DNA from: Amycolatopsis mediterranei
Lineage (GTDB): Bacteria > Actinomycetota > Actinomycetes > Mycobacteriales > Pseudonocardiaceae
NCBI RefSeq assembly: GCF_026017845.1
Contig: NZ_CP100416.1
Span: forward strand, 1,780,985 to 1,844,984
Reading direction: 5' to 3'
DNA length: 64,000 nt
Shown here: positions 32,118 to 40,246 of the stretch, in pieces
How positions within the stretch are numbered: position 1 is the first letter of the stretch
Layout: every line of letters begins with the position of its first letter
Translations under genes and position numbers: made by a program
The notes under the pieces: generated by a model
What the model was told of the DNA's origin: nothing
The model's input: the letters and a program-made list of their open reading frames with translations, nothing else
The model's database searches: none

Positions 32118-34646
32118 ATGCGTGCAGTCCGCCGGTTCACCGTCCGCGCCAGCCTCCCGGATTCCCTGTCCGGCCTGGGCGCGCTGGCCACCAACCTGCG
32201 CTGGACGTGGCACCCGCCGACGCGCGACCTGTTCGCGTCGATGGACGCCGAGCTCTTCAACGCCGTGCGCGACCCGCTGCGGATGCTCACCGCGCTGCCG
32301 CCGGCGCGGCTCGACGAGCTCGCCGTCGACGACAGCTTCCTCGCGCGCGCCCGTGCCGCGGCCGAGGACCTGGAGAAGTACCTGTCGGAGCCGCGCTGGT
32401 ACCAGCGCCGGGAAGACGACGGCCTGCCGTCCGCGGTCGCCTACTTCTCGATGGAGTTCGGAGTCACCGAAGCGCTGCCGAACTACTCCGGCGGCCTGGG
32501 CGTGCTGGCCGGCGACCACCTCAAGGCCGCGTCCGACCTGGGCGTGCCGATGGTCGGCGTCGGGCTGCTCTACCGCAACGGCTACTTCCGGCAGTCGCTG
32601 TCGCTCGACGGCTGGCAGGTCGAGCACTACCCGGTGATCGACCCGAACGCCTTCCCGCTGGAGCTGCTGACGGTGGGCGGGCGGCCGGTGCTGATCGGCG
32701 TCGCGATGCCGGGCGGGCGCGAGCTGTGCGCGCAGATCTGGCAGGCCCGCGTCGGGCGCGTGCCCCTGCTGCTGCTCGACACCGACACCGAGGCCAACGA
32801 CGAAGACCTGCGCGGCGTCACCGACCGGCTCTACGGCGGCGACGCCGACCACCGGCTGCGGCAGGAGATCCTGGCCGGCATCGGCGGGTTCCGCGCGGTG
32901 CGGAAGTACTGCGAGATCACCGGGCACCCGCAGCCGATGGTGTTCCACACGAACGAGGGGCACGCGGGCTTCCTGGGGCTGGAGCGCGCGCGAGAGATCG
33001 TCCAGGCCGACGGCCTCGCGTTCGACGAGGCCATGCCCGCGGTCCGCGCCGGGACGCTGTTCACCACGCACACGCCGGTCAGCGCGGGCATCGACCGGTT
33101 CCCGGTGGACCTGGTGCAGCGCTACTTCGCCGACGGCCGCCTGGTGCCCGACATCGACCCGCGGCGCGTGCTCGCGCTCGGCGCCGAAGACAACCCCGGC
33201 CTGTTCAACATGGCGCACATGGGCCTGCGGCTGGCCCAGCGCGCGAACGGCGTCTCTCAGCTGCACGGACGCGTCACGCGCAAGATGTTCTCCCGGCTGT
33301 GGCCCGGGTTCGACCACGACGAGGTGCCCATCTCGTCGGTGACGAACGGCGTGCACGGCCCGACGTGGGTGGCGCGCGAGCTGAGCACGCTGCTCGGCCG
33401 CGAATGGGGCCTCGACGTCGGCGAGGGGCCGCTGCGCGACGGCGTCTCCGACGCCCAGCTGTGGGAGCTGCGGCGCGAGCTGCGCGAAAAGCTGGTGCAC
33501 GAGGTGCGGCGCCGGGTGCGCGCGGCGTGGCTGCAGCGCGGCGCTTCCCCGCTGGAGCTGGGCTGGGTCGACTCGGTCTTCGACCCCGACGTGCTGACCG
33601 TCGGGTTCGCCCGCCGCGTCCCGACGTACAAGCGGCTGACGCTGATGCTGCGCGACCCCGACCGGCTGCGGACGCTGCTGCTGCACGAACAGCGGCCGAT
33701 CCAGGTCGTCGTCGCCGGCAAGTCGCACCCGGCCGACGAGAACGGCAAGCAGCTGATCCAGCAGATCGTCCGGTTCGTCGACGGCGCGGACGTGCGGCAC
33801 CGGATCGTCTTCCTGCCCGACTACGACATGTCGATGGCCCGCTACCTCTACCGCGGCTGCGACGTCTGGCTGAACAACCCCGTGCGGCCGCTGGAGGCGT
33901 GCGGGACGTCGGGGATGAAGTCGGCGTTGAACGGCGGCTTGAACCTGTCCATCCGCGACGGCTGGTGGGACGAGTGCTACGACGGCAGCAACGGCTGGGC
34001 GATCCCCACCGCCGACGGCGTTGCCGACCCGCTGCGCCGCGACGACCTCGAGGCCGCGGCGCTGTACGAGCTGCTCGGCCAGCAGATCGCGCCGCTGTTC
34101 TACGACCGCTCGCCCGACGGCGTGCCCACGGGCTGGCTGTCGATGGTGTGGCACACGCTGGAAACGCTCGGCCCGCGGGTGCAGGCGTCCCGGATGGTCC
34201 GTGAGTACGTCGACAACGGTTACCTGCCGGCCGCCCGCACGGTCGCCGCGGCCACCGGTGACGGCTACCGCGGCGCGCTGTCGCTGGCGGACTACCGCAC
34301 GAAGCTCGAGGTGTCGTGGCCGCGGCTGCGCATCTTCGACTCGGAGCTGCTGGTCGAGGCGACCGAGCCCCTGGTGGTGGGCACCGAGGTGACGATCCGG
34401 GCCCGCATCGACCTGGCCGGCCTCGATCCGTCCGAAGTGGACATCCAGGCGGTGGTCGGCCGGGTGGGCGACGACGACGAGCTGCGCGACCCGGTGACGG
34501 TCCCGATGACCGGCGACGGAGTCGGGGCGTTCGCGGCCCGCGTGAAGCTGCCGCGGCCGGGCTCGATCGGGTACACCGTCCGGGTGCTGCCGAGGCACGG
34601 CCTGCTGGCGACCCCGGCCGAGCTGGCGCGGGTCGTCCTGGCCTGA
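32118..34646 (+). CDS. glgP: Alpha-glucan (glycogen) phosphorylase
   Basis: An 842-aa enzyme releasing glucose-1-phosphate from alpha-1,4-glucan in the cytosol. It is the actinobacterial type with an N-terminal DUF3417 domain (FTVRASLPDSLSGLGALATNLRWTWHP), then AYFSMEFGVTEALPNYSGGLGVLAGDHLKAASDLG, TNEGHAGFLGLER, and the PLP-lysine region EACGTSGMKSALNGGLNLSI. ATG 32118 is taken because MRAVRRFTV matches the family start. The 3' end nearly touches the convergent small membrane gene, with only 2 bp between. Confidence 0.94.
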   Translation: MRAVRRFTVRASLPDSLSGLGALATNLRWTWHPPTRDLFASMDAELFNAVRDPLRMLTALPPARLDELAVDDSFLARARAAAEDLEKYLSEPRWYQRREDDGLPSAVAYFSMEFGVTEALPNYSGGLGVLAGDHLKAASDLGVPMVGVGLLYRNGYFRQSLSLDGWQVEHYPVIDPNAFPLELLTVGGRPVLIGVAMPGGRELCAQIWQARVGRVPLLLLDTDTEANDEDLRGVTDRLYGGDADHRLRQEILAGIGGFRAVRKYCEITGHPQPMVFHTNEGHAGFLGLERAREIVQADGLAFDEAMPAVRAGTLFTTHTPVSAGIDRFPVDLVQRYFADGRLVPDIDPRRVLALGAEDNPGLFNMAHMGLRLAQRANGVSQLHGRVTRKMFSRLWPGFDHDEVPISSVTNGVHGPTWVARELSTLLGREWGLDVGEGPLRDGVSDAQLWELRRELREKLVHEVRRRVRAAWLQRGASPLELGWVDSVFDPDVLTVGFARRVPTYKRLTLMLRDPDRLRTLLLHEQRPIQVVVAGKSHPADENGKQLIQQIVRFVDGADVRHRIVFLPDYDMSMARYLYRGCDVWLNNPVRPLEACGTSGMKSALNGGLNLSIRDGWWDECYDGSNGWAIPTADGVADPLRRDDLEAAALYELLGQQIAPLFYDRSPDGVPTGWLSMVWHTLETLGPRVQASRMVREYVDNGYLPAARTVAAATGDGYRGALSLADYRTKLEVSWPRLRIFDSELLVEATEPLVVGTEVTIRARIDLAGLDPSEVDIQAVVGRVGDDDELRDPVTVPMTGDGVGAFAARVKLPRPGSIGYTVRVLPRHGLLATPAELARVVLA

Positions 34647-34648
34647 GG

Positions 34649-34843
34649 TCACCAGCCACGTCCGCGCGGCGGTGGCGGCAGCACCGGCCGGGTGTGGCAG
34701 GCGTACTCGACGGCCCGCAGCCGGGCATCGAGCTCGGCGATCCGGTGGCCGGCTTCCTTCTGCCGCGGCAGCCACGCCGTCAGGCGCGCCGTCGTCAGGC
34801 TGCCGACCAGGAAGGCCAAAATCGCGATCAAGATCGGTTCCAC
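34649..34843 (-). CDS. Small single-pass membrane protein
   Basis: A 64-aa protein: MEPILIAILAFLVGSLTTARLTAWL membrane helix, then a short basic coiled segment (RQKEAGHRIAELDARLRAVEYA) and a Pro/Arg tail. It has no family assignment I recognise. AGGACCAC upstream of the ATG is a weak ribosome site. The opposing gene ends 2 bp away. Confidence 0.55.
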   Translation of the reverse strand: MEPILIAILAFLVGSLTTARLTAWLPRQKEAGHRIAELDARLRAVEYACHTRPVLPPPPRGRGW

Positions 34844-35166
34844 TGTGGTCCTCCCGTTGTCGACCGGCCCGTCGGGAATGAGCCGTCGAAATCAACGTAC
34901 GGGTGTTGATCGATTCGCGGTGCGCTGATCTGCGATTTCGCCATAAAAAAGTCAAGGACGACCGTACGGTTTGCGGACCGGTGAACGCCTTTGTCGACTT
35001 CGTGGCGGGAAGCGGGCGGGAAAGTGTCACAAATCTGTCCACAATCTGGCAAAAGCGCTGGTGGGGAACGACTTGCGCAGGTGACACGCGAAAGCAATGA
35101 CCTTGCCTTGCCCGATCGGCTGTCCTTTATGATGCTGCTCCATTCTGGTGGCGGCAGGGGAGGACG
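34844..35166. other. AT-richer intergenic region with promoter
   Basis: A 323-bp gap between the small membrane gene and the SseB-like gene. It is clearly more AT-rich than its surroundings (CCATAAAAAAGTC near 34944, GTCACAAATCTGTCCACAATCTGG near 35025), which suits a regulated promoter region. A TATGAT box lies at 35128. I see no gene or large repeat in it. Confidence 0.5.
35103..35133 (+). promoter_or_regulatory. Candidate promoter of type VII-associated operon
   Basis: TATGAT at 35128-35133 is a good -10 box. Upstream TTGCCT (35103-35108, 19-bp spacer) or TTGCCC (35108-35113, 14-bp spacer) could be a poor -35. The gene start is 33 bp further, after GGGGAGGACG. Confidence 0.5.
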
Positions 35167-36000
35167 ATGACCGGGCAGGTCCGGCCGGCGGGGGGAATCG
35201 AACCCGCTGCTCGCGTGCGCGTCGAGAATGCGGTGGGCAAGCTGCACAAGAATGCGGGTGTCCGGGTTCCCGGCCTCCGCGAAGCGCTCGGTCCCGAACT
35301 GCGGGAATTCTGGGGTGTCCGGGACACCGATCCCGCGCAGCGCGTCTGTGCCGTCGTCTACCTGCGCTTGATGGAAGTGCTCCGGTCGATGGTCGAGCCC
35401 GAGCCGAAGCTGGAGCGGCTCGTGCACGTGGCCTACAACATCGAGCCGGTGCCGCTGGACCGGAACCTGGCGGCCCGCCTGGAGAACTTGCTCGGCCGTT
35501 CGGCCCGCAGCTTCCAGCGCGATCTCCGGCCGTTCCGGGACGAGCTGTTCGTCAGCCTCCGGACCGCCAAGCGACCGCTCGCCGAGCCCGACATCCGGGA
35601 GGCGGAGAGCCGGTTCGCGGGTGGCGTCCGGACCGTCCCCGGCAGCCCCATCGAGAGCTTCCACCTGGACTCGGCCGCGGTCGTCCGGTGGTTCCTGGAC
35701 CGGCTCTGGTGCGCGCCGGCCGACGCCGGTCACGAGCCCATCGTCGTCGACCTCGGCGCGCGGGGCGCTTGGCTGTGCGTCTTCGGCGACCAGGGTGCGC
35801 TGGAGGAGTACCGCGGCACCGTCGGATGCCCGTGGCCCCTGTCCCGCAGCGGCACCGGGCGGGAGCTGGCCAGGACGGCCCACCGCGCGGCCGCCGGGCT
35901 GCTCGTCAACCCCAGCAGCAGCCGGGGAACCGGGGCCGAGCGCGCCTTTTCACTCCCGCTGTCGCTGCTCGCCGAGCTGGTGCGCGGCTTCCCGAACTGA
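35167..36000 (+). CDS. SseB-like, type VII secretion-associated protein
   Basis: A 277-aa protein. The N-terminal half is helical (RVENAVGKLHKNAGVRVPGLREALGPEL, QRVCAVVYLRLMEVLRSMVEP) with no family I recognise. The C-terminal ~100 residues (EPIVVDLGARGAWLCVFGDQGALEEY, GLLVNPSSSRGTGAE, SLPLSLLAEL) resemble the SseB fold often found next to actinobacterial type VII genes. No signal or membrane segment, so it may be a cytosolic chaperone or adaptor. First gene of a trio with EspC-like and WXG-like genes, 20 bp apart. Confidence 0.65.
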   Translation: MTGQVRPAGGIEPAARVRVENAVGKLHKNAGVRVPGLREALGPELREFWGVRDTDPAQRVCAVVYLRLMEVLRSMVEPEPKLERLVHVAYNIEPVPLDRNLAARLENLLGRSARSFQRDLRPFRDELFVSLRTAKRPLAEPDIREAESRFAGGVRTVPGSPIESFHLDSAAVVRWFLDRLWCAPADAGHEPIVVDLGARGAWLCVFGDQGALEEYRGTVGCPWPLSRSGTGRELARTAHRAAAGLLVNPSSSRGTGAERAFSLPLSLLAELVRGFPN

Positions 36001-36020
36001 CCCAGGAGGACGGTCCCCCG

Positions 36021-36344
36021 ATGAACGGCTTCGAAGCCGATCCCGTGCTGCTCGGCGCCGCCGGTCGCCGGTTCGGCGCACTGGCGGCCGAGTCCGCGGC
36101 GTGCCCCGAGCTGCGGTACGCGGCCAAGGCCGAGCACGCCGGTGACGTGCTGCTCGCCGGCGCCCTCGGCGAACTCCAGGACGCCTCCACGCGCGCCGCC
36201 GGGCTGCTGCTCGGCGACGCGCGCGAGCTCGGTGCGCGCCTCGAGCAGGCCGCGCGGCTCTATGCCGCACACGACGCCGACGTCCACGACGCGGTCGGCC
36301 TGATCGGTGCGCCGGAGCCGTCCGGCCCGGCCGGGCTCGGCTGA
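36021..36344 (+). CDS. EspC-like type VII secretion target
   Basis: A 107-aa all-helical protein. MNGFEADPVLLGAAGRRFGALAAE at the start, ALGELQDASTRAAGLLLGDA in the centre and LEQAARLYAAHDADVHDAV at the end match the ESX EspC/WXG-related layout of two helices and a conserved Y..HD/D tail. Such proteins are exported as partners through ESX systems. CCAGGAGGAC gives a strong ribosome site. No ESX core (EccC and others) gene is in the window. Confidence 0.7.
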   Translation: MNGFEADPVLLGAAGRRFGALAAESAACPELRYAAKAEHAGDVLLAGALGELQDASTRAAGLLLGDARELGARLEQAARLYAAHDADVHDAVGLIGAPEPSGPAGLG

Positions 36345-36357
36345 GCGGGCGGTCGAC

Positions 36358-36954
36358 GTGACCTGGGATCCCGGCACGGTCAACCTGCTCCGGGGCGAGG
36401 CGGCCCGGCTCGGCGCGCTGGCACGGATGTTCGACGAGCTGGACACCGAGCTGCGGCTGCTCCTCCCGGAAGGCTGGGCGGGGGCCGCGCACGAGGCGTT
36501 CACCGAAACGCGGGGACGCGTGGCGAGGCAGCTGCGCTCGGCCGCGGACGCCCACCACCAGGCGTCCCGGGCGCTGGACGACTACGCCGAGACCCTGGCG
36601 GAGCTGGGCGAACGACGCCGGCACGAGCCGCTGTCGGACGGCTTGGCCCGGCTGGAGGTCCAGCGGGTCGAAGCGGCCGGGGTGGCGGAAGCCGCCTGCC
36701 GGGAGGCGTCCGCCGAACTCGCCGCACTGCGGCCGGTGCTGCCCGGGCACGCCGAGGCGGCGGCCGCGCCGGTCCCGGCCGCCGGCGGGCCCCCGCTGCT
36801 GACGCCGCCACCGGTCCGGGGCGGCGGGACGGCCCCGGGGCCGGAGCCCGGGGAGCCGGTCGACCCGCGGCTCGGTGACGTCGATCGCGTGGGGTACCGC
36901 GGCCACCTGCAGGATCTCTGCGACGCGGTGCTCGACCACCTCGCCGGCGGCTGA
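36358..36954 (+). CDS. WXG100-like protein with Pro-rich C-terminal tail
   Basis: A 198-aa protein from the GTG at 36358. Residues 1-95 form a helix-WAG-helix hairpin (LRGEAARLGALARMFDELD, EGWAGAAHEAFTETRG) like WXG100 proteins. A second helical part follows, then a Pro/Gly linker (PVPAAGGPPLLTPPP) and a short end VGYRGHLQDLCDAVLDHLAGG. It may be the N-terminal carrier part of a larger effector family but has no toxin domain. It starts 13 bp after the EspC-like gene. Confidence 0.68.
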   Translation: MTWDPGTVNLLRGEAARLGALARMFDELDTELRLLLPEGWAGAAHEAFTETRGRVARQLRSAADAHHQASRALDDYAETLAELGERRRHEPLSDGLARLEVQRVEAAGVAEAACREASAELAALRPVLPGHAEAAAAPVPAAGGPPLLTPPPVRGGGTAPGPEPGEPVDPRLGDVDRVGYRGHLQDLCDAVLDHLAGG

Positions 36955-37018
36955 TGCGCGGCTGCTCCGGCCGGGAAATCACGGCGCGCCCGACCCTGAG
37001 CAAAGCTAAGTTGTAGGC

Positions 37019-38008
37019 ATGCGCTTCGGAATGTTCGTCCCGCAGGGCTGGCGGCTGGACCTGGCCGGCATCGACCCCGCGGACCACTGGAAGACCATGC
37101 TCGGCCTCGCGAAACACGCGGAGGCGGGCCCCTTCGAATCGATCTGGGTCTACGACCACTTCCACACCGTGCCCGTCCCCACCGAGGAGGCCACGCACGA
37201 GGCGTGGTCGCTGATCTCGGCGTTCGCCGCCGCGACGGAGACCATCCGGCTCGGGCAGATGTGCACGTGCATGGGCTACCGCAACCCCGCCTACCTGGCG
37301 AAGGTCGCCGCGACCGCCGACCTCATCTCCGGCGGCCGGGTGGAGATGGGCATCGGTGCCGGCTGGTACGAGCACGAGTGGCGCGCCTACGGCTACGGCT
37401 TCCCCTCGGCCGGTGAGCGGCTCGGCCAGCTCGAGGAGGGCGTGCAGATCATGCGCGACCTCTGGACCACCGGTAAGTCCACATTGGACGGCAAGCACTA
37501 TCGGACCGACGGCGCGATCCTTCGCCCGCTGCCGCTGCAGGAGGGCGGCCTCCCGCTGTGGATCGCCGGCGGCGGCGAGAAGAAGACGCTCCGGATCGCC
37601 GCGAAGTACGCGAAGTACACGAACTTCTTCCCCGAGCCGGAGATGTTCACCCGCAAGTCGGAGATCCTGGCGGCGCACTGCAAGGACGTCGGCACCGACT
37701 TCGACGCGATCGTCCGCTCGGGCAACGTCAGCGTCGTCCTCGGCGAGACCGAGCAGGACGTCCAGGAGAAGGTGGCCTGGCTGAAGGCGCACTACGAGAA
37801 GTACGTGCCGGCGGAGGCGGCCGCGCGCGCGGTCGCCACCTTCGCGAGCGGCCCGACGGTCGGCACGCCGGAGCAGGTCGCCGAGCACCTCGCCGCCCTG
37901 GGCAAGCGCGGCATGTCCTACGTGATCCTGAACTTCCCGGAAGCCGCGTACGACCGCTCGGGCATCGACCTGTTCACGAAGCACATCGCCCCGGCGCTCG
38001 CGGGCTGA
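37019..38008 (+). CDS. LLM-class F420-dependent oxidoreductase
   Basis: A 329-aa (beta/alpha)8 flavin/F420 oxidoreductase of the luciferase-like superfamily. Recognisable are MRFGMFVPQGWRLDL, ESIWVYDHFHTVPVP, GQMCTCMGYRNPAYLAKVAATADLISGGRVEMGIGAGWYEHEW and the C-terminal SYVILNFPEAA. The GIGAGWYE-type region is typical of F420 users. Substrate unknown. It stands alone between the type VII trio and the convergent rhodanese gene. Confidence 0.92.
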   Translation: MRFGMFVPQGWRLDLAGIDPADHWKTMLGLAKHAEAGPFESIWVYDHFHTVPVPTEEATHEAWSLISAFAAATETIRLGQMCTCMGYRNPAYLAKVAATADLISGGRVEMGIGAGWYEHEWRAYGYGFPSAGERLGQLEEGVQIMRDLWTTGKSTLDGKHYRTDGAILRPLPLQEGGLPLWIAGGGEKKTLRIAAKYAKYTNFFPEPEMFTRKSEILAAHCKDVGTDFDAIVRSGNVSVVLGETEQDVQEKVAWLKAHYEKYVPAEAAARAVATFASGPTVGTPEQVAEHLAALGKRGMSYVILNFPEAAYDRSGIDLFTKHIAPALAG

Positions 38009-38064
38009 ACTGTGTCGGCCGAAAAACGGTCGGTCCCCTTCGGCAGCGTGGAAAACGCGGGCTG

Positions 38065-38460
38065 CTAAGGCACCGCCGGGCTGCCGCCCGCCTGCACGGG
38101 CAGGCCGGCGGCAGCCCACGCGCGGAACCCGCCCTCGAGGTCGGTCGCGCCGGGCAGGCCGAGCCGCTGCAGGTCGGCCGCCGCCAGGCTCGACGAATAG
38201 CCCTCGTTGCACACCACGATCACCGTCGCAACGGGGGTCACCGAAGGCAGCCGCCACTCGCTGTCCGGCGCCAGCCGCCACTCCAGGTGGATCCGCTCGA
38301 CGATCACCGCCCCCGGGATCTCGCCCTCCGCCCGGCGGTTCGCCAGCGGCCGGATGTCGACCAGCAGCGCCCCCGCCTCCTGCAGTTCGCGGGCCCGGGC
38401 GGGCGTCACCCGGGCCAAGCCGGACCGGGCGGAAGCCAGCAGCGAATCGACAGCGCTCAT
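38065..38460 (-). CDS. Rhodanese-like sulfurtransferase
   Basis: A 131-aa single-domain rhodanese. The active-site loop VIVVCNEGYSSSLAAADLQRLG carries the persulfide Cys, and LLVDIRPLANRRAEGEIPGAV is the typical N-terminal strand. It overlaps the stop of cysteine dioxygenase (ATGA), so the two are co-translated and probably handle sulfur released from cysteine. Confidence 0.93.
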   Translation of the reverse strand: MSAVDSLLASARSGLARVTPARARELQEAGALLVDIRPLANRRAEGEIPGAVIVERIHLEWRLAPDSEWRLPSVTPVATVIVVCNEGYSSSLAAADLQRLGLPGATDLEGGFRAWAAAGLPVQAGGSPAVP

Positions 38461-39002
38461 GACCGGACGATAGCGGGCAGCGGCGGGATTTCCGGCGGAA
38501 CGTCCGCGAGCGTGGCGTACTCCCGCGTCGCCACCAGCGGCGGCGAATACGCGTGGACGCTCGCCGAGGGCCGGTCGCCGAGGCCGGTGACCTGGTGGGC
38601 GCGGCCGGCGCCGAAGCCGAGGCCTTGGCCGGCGACGTGCGTCCGGCGCCGGATCGGGCCGCCCGGGTAGCGGTACTCCTCGCCGAGTTCACCCTGCAGG
38701 ACGGTGAACGAGCCGGACGCGCCGCCGTGGTCGTGCGGCTTCGTGTACTGGCCGGGCAGCCACGACAGCAGCCACAGCTCGACGCCGTCGGTCAGCGCCA
38801 GCCGCGCCCACCAGCGGCGGTCCTCGTCGAACCGCAGGATGCCCCGCAGGCCCGCGGTCAGCTCGGTGGTGACGGTGGTGGTCAGCTCGGTCAGCTCGCG
38901 CGGCGTCCAGAGCAGCCGCGAGGGGTGCAGCAGCTCGGGCAGCAGCGGGTCGGTCAGCTGCGGGTGGATCTCGACGGAGACAGGGGTGATCGAAGTGGTC
39001 AA
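38457..39002 (-). CDS. Cysteine dioxygenase
   Basis: Non-heme iron cupin oxidising cysteine to cysteine sulfinate. The iron His residues appear in LPGQYTKPHDHGGASGSF and again in GRAHQVTG. The start chosen is the TTG at 39002, since CGAGGAG lies 8-9 bases upstream; the TTG at 39020 would add six residues and overlap that site. It is 181 aa. The operon (dioxygenase, rhodanese) follows a Cys-ending leader peptide gene, which suggests control by cysteine availability. Confidence 0.9.
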   Translation of the reverse strand: MTTSITPVSVEIHPQLTDPLLPELLHPSRLLWTPRELTELTTTVTTELTAGLRGILRFDEDRRWWARLALTDGVELWLLSWLPGQYTKPHDHGGASGSFTVLQGELGEEYRYPGGPIRRRTHVAGQGLGFGAGRAHQVTGLGDRPSASVHAYSPPLVATREYATLADVPPEIPPLPAIVRS

Positions 39003-39329
39003 CGCGGGTGCTCCTCGCAACGTGTCGGAATTCGGGACGCCGGGGCAGCGCGGTACCGCACGCGTCAGCGGACGCGAGGGATCAGCGGAACCGCGCCCGC
39101 GTACACCCGGCCGAAGCGACGAGGAGCAGGTCGATGGTGCGACGGCGCCAGAACGAGCCCCGGGTCACCGGGGTCACGGGCGCGTCGGTCGACATGCCGC
39201 GATCCTGCCACAACGGCGCCGGGGCCTGCTCTCCCGCGGTGCGGCGTTCCACGTCTTGGAACGCGCTCCGACCTGCCGGTTCGGTGTCTCACCCGGGCGG
39301 GTGCGCACGCGCGCGCGACGGCAGACAGA
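39003..39329. other. Gap holding leader-peptide gene and ABC ATPase promoter
   Basis: A 327-bp divergent gap between cysteine dioxygenase (-) and the ABC ATPase (+). The minus strand contains the 37-codon leader peptide at 39082-39195. An inverted pair around CTTGGAACGCG is weak. Nothing else is apparent. Confidence 0.5.
39082..39195 (-). CDS. Cysteine-type leader peptide upstream of cysteine dioxygenase
   Basis: A 37-codon ORF on the minus strand. Its core RRRTIDLLLVASAGC fits the actinobacterial leader-peptide pattern R-R-x-x-D-L-x-x-V-x-S-A-x-C that precedes sulfur and cysteine genes. In mycobacteria, Cys-containing upstream ORFs are known to sense cysteine through ribosome stalling. A CAGGAT box lies six bases before the ATG, so the transcript may be leaderless. 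It ends 79 bp before the dioxygenase start. Regulation itself is inferred. Confidence 0.7.
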   Translation of the reverse strand: MSTDAPVTPVTRGSFWRRRTIDLLLVASAGCTRARFR

Positions 39330-40151
39330 ATGGGCCTCGTGAGCGAGCCGATCCAGCCCAGCGAACTTGACGACCTCGTGGTCCGGATGGCCGGTGTCGG
39401 CGTCCGCCGGGGGACCAACGACCTCCTCGCCGGCCTCGACTGGACCGTGGAACTGGACGAGCGCTGGGTGGTGCTCGGGCCGAACGGCGCGGGCAAGACC
39501 ACCCTGCTGCGCCTCGCCGCGGCCGAACTGCACCCGACCACCGGCGAGGTCGACCTGCTCGGGGAGCGGATCGGCCGGGTCAACATCTTCGACCTGCGCC
39601 CCCGCATCGGCTTCACCTCGGCGGCCATCGCCCAGCGCGTGCCGGGCGACGAGCTGGTCAAGGACGTCGTGGTCAGCGCCGGGTACGCGGTGCTCGGCCG
39701 CTGGCGCGAGGAATACGACACCCTCGACACCGCCCGCGCGACCGAACTGCTGGACGCGATGGGCATCGGGCACCTGGCGGACCGCACCTTCGGCACGCTG
39801 TCCGAAGGCGAGCGCAAGCGCGCGCTGATCGCCCGGTCGCTGATGACCGACCCGGAGATGCTGCTGCTCGACGAGCCCGCCGCCGGCCTCGACCTCGGTG
39901 GCCGCGAGGACCTGGTCGCCCGGCTGTCCGAGCTGGCGCTCGACCCGGACGCCCCGGCGCTCGTGCTGGTCACCCACCACGTCGAGGAGATCCCGCCGGG
40001 GTTCACCCACGCGCTGCTTCTCCGCGACGGCCACGCCGTGGTCTCCGGCCTGGTCGACGACGTCATCACCAGCGAAAACCTCTCCAAGACGTTCGACCAG
40101 GACCTCGTCCTGGAGCGTTCCGGCGATCGCTTCTTCGCCCGCCGTCGCTAG
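39330..40151 (+). CDS. Stand-alone ABC transporter ATPase
   Basis: A 273-aa ATPase: Walker A VLGPNGAGKTTLLRLAAAEL, signature LSEGERKRALIARSL, Walker B EMLLLDEPAAGLDLGG and VLVTHHVEEIPPGFTHALLL. There is no permease gene next to it, as for the YlmA-type ATPases of unknown cargo. ATG 39330 or GTG 39339 are possible; no ribosome site precedes either, so a leaderless start is possible. Confidence 0.9.
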   Translation: MGLVSEPIQPSELDDLVVRMAGVGVRRGTNDLLAGLDWTVELDERWVVLGPNGAGKTTLLRLAAAELHPTTGEVDLLGERIGRVNIFDLRPRIGFTSAAIAQRVPGDELVKDVVVSAGYAVLGRWREEYDTLDTARATELLDAMGIGHLADRTFGTLSEGERKRALIARSLMTDPEMLLLDEPAAGLDLGGREDLVARLSELALDPDAPALVLVTHHVEEIPPGFTHALLLRDGHAVVSGLVDDVITSENLSKTFDQDLVLERSGDRFFARRR

Positions 40152-40159
40152 GCTGTCCT

Positions 40160-40171
40160 TACCGACCGGTA
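40160..40171. promoter_or_regulatory. TetR-like palindrome upstream of enoyl-CoA hydratase
   Basis: TACCGACCGGTA (arms TACCG and CGGTA) lies 76 bp before the hydratase start, beside a TTTAAT box at 40179-40184. A further ACCGGTAA lies at 40193. The pattern resembles operators of TetR-type fatty-acid or acyl-CoA regulators; the regulator is not nearby. Confidence 0.5.
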
Positions 40172-40246
40172 GGCTCGATTTAATGGCCTCTCACCGGTAA
40201 AGAGTGGTTCGAGGCGAAGGCAGCTGTTCACCCGAGGAGGAGTGGC

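Noticed and set aside
35167-36954. Toxin-immunity (polymorphic toxin) locus
   Set aside because: No nuclease, deaminase or other toxin domain and no immunity gene can be recognised.
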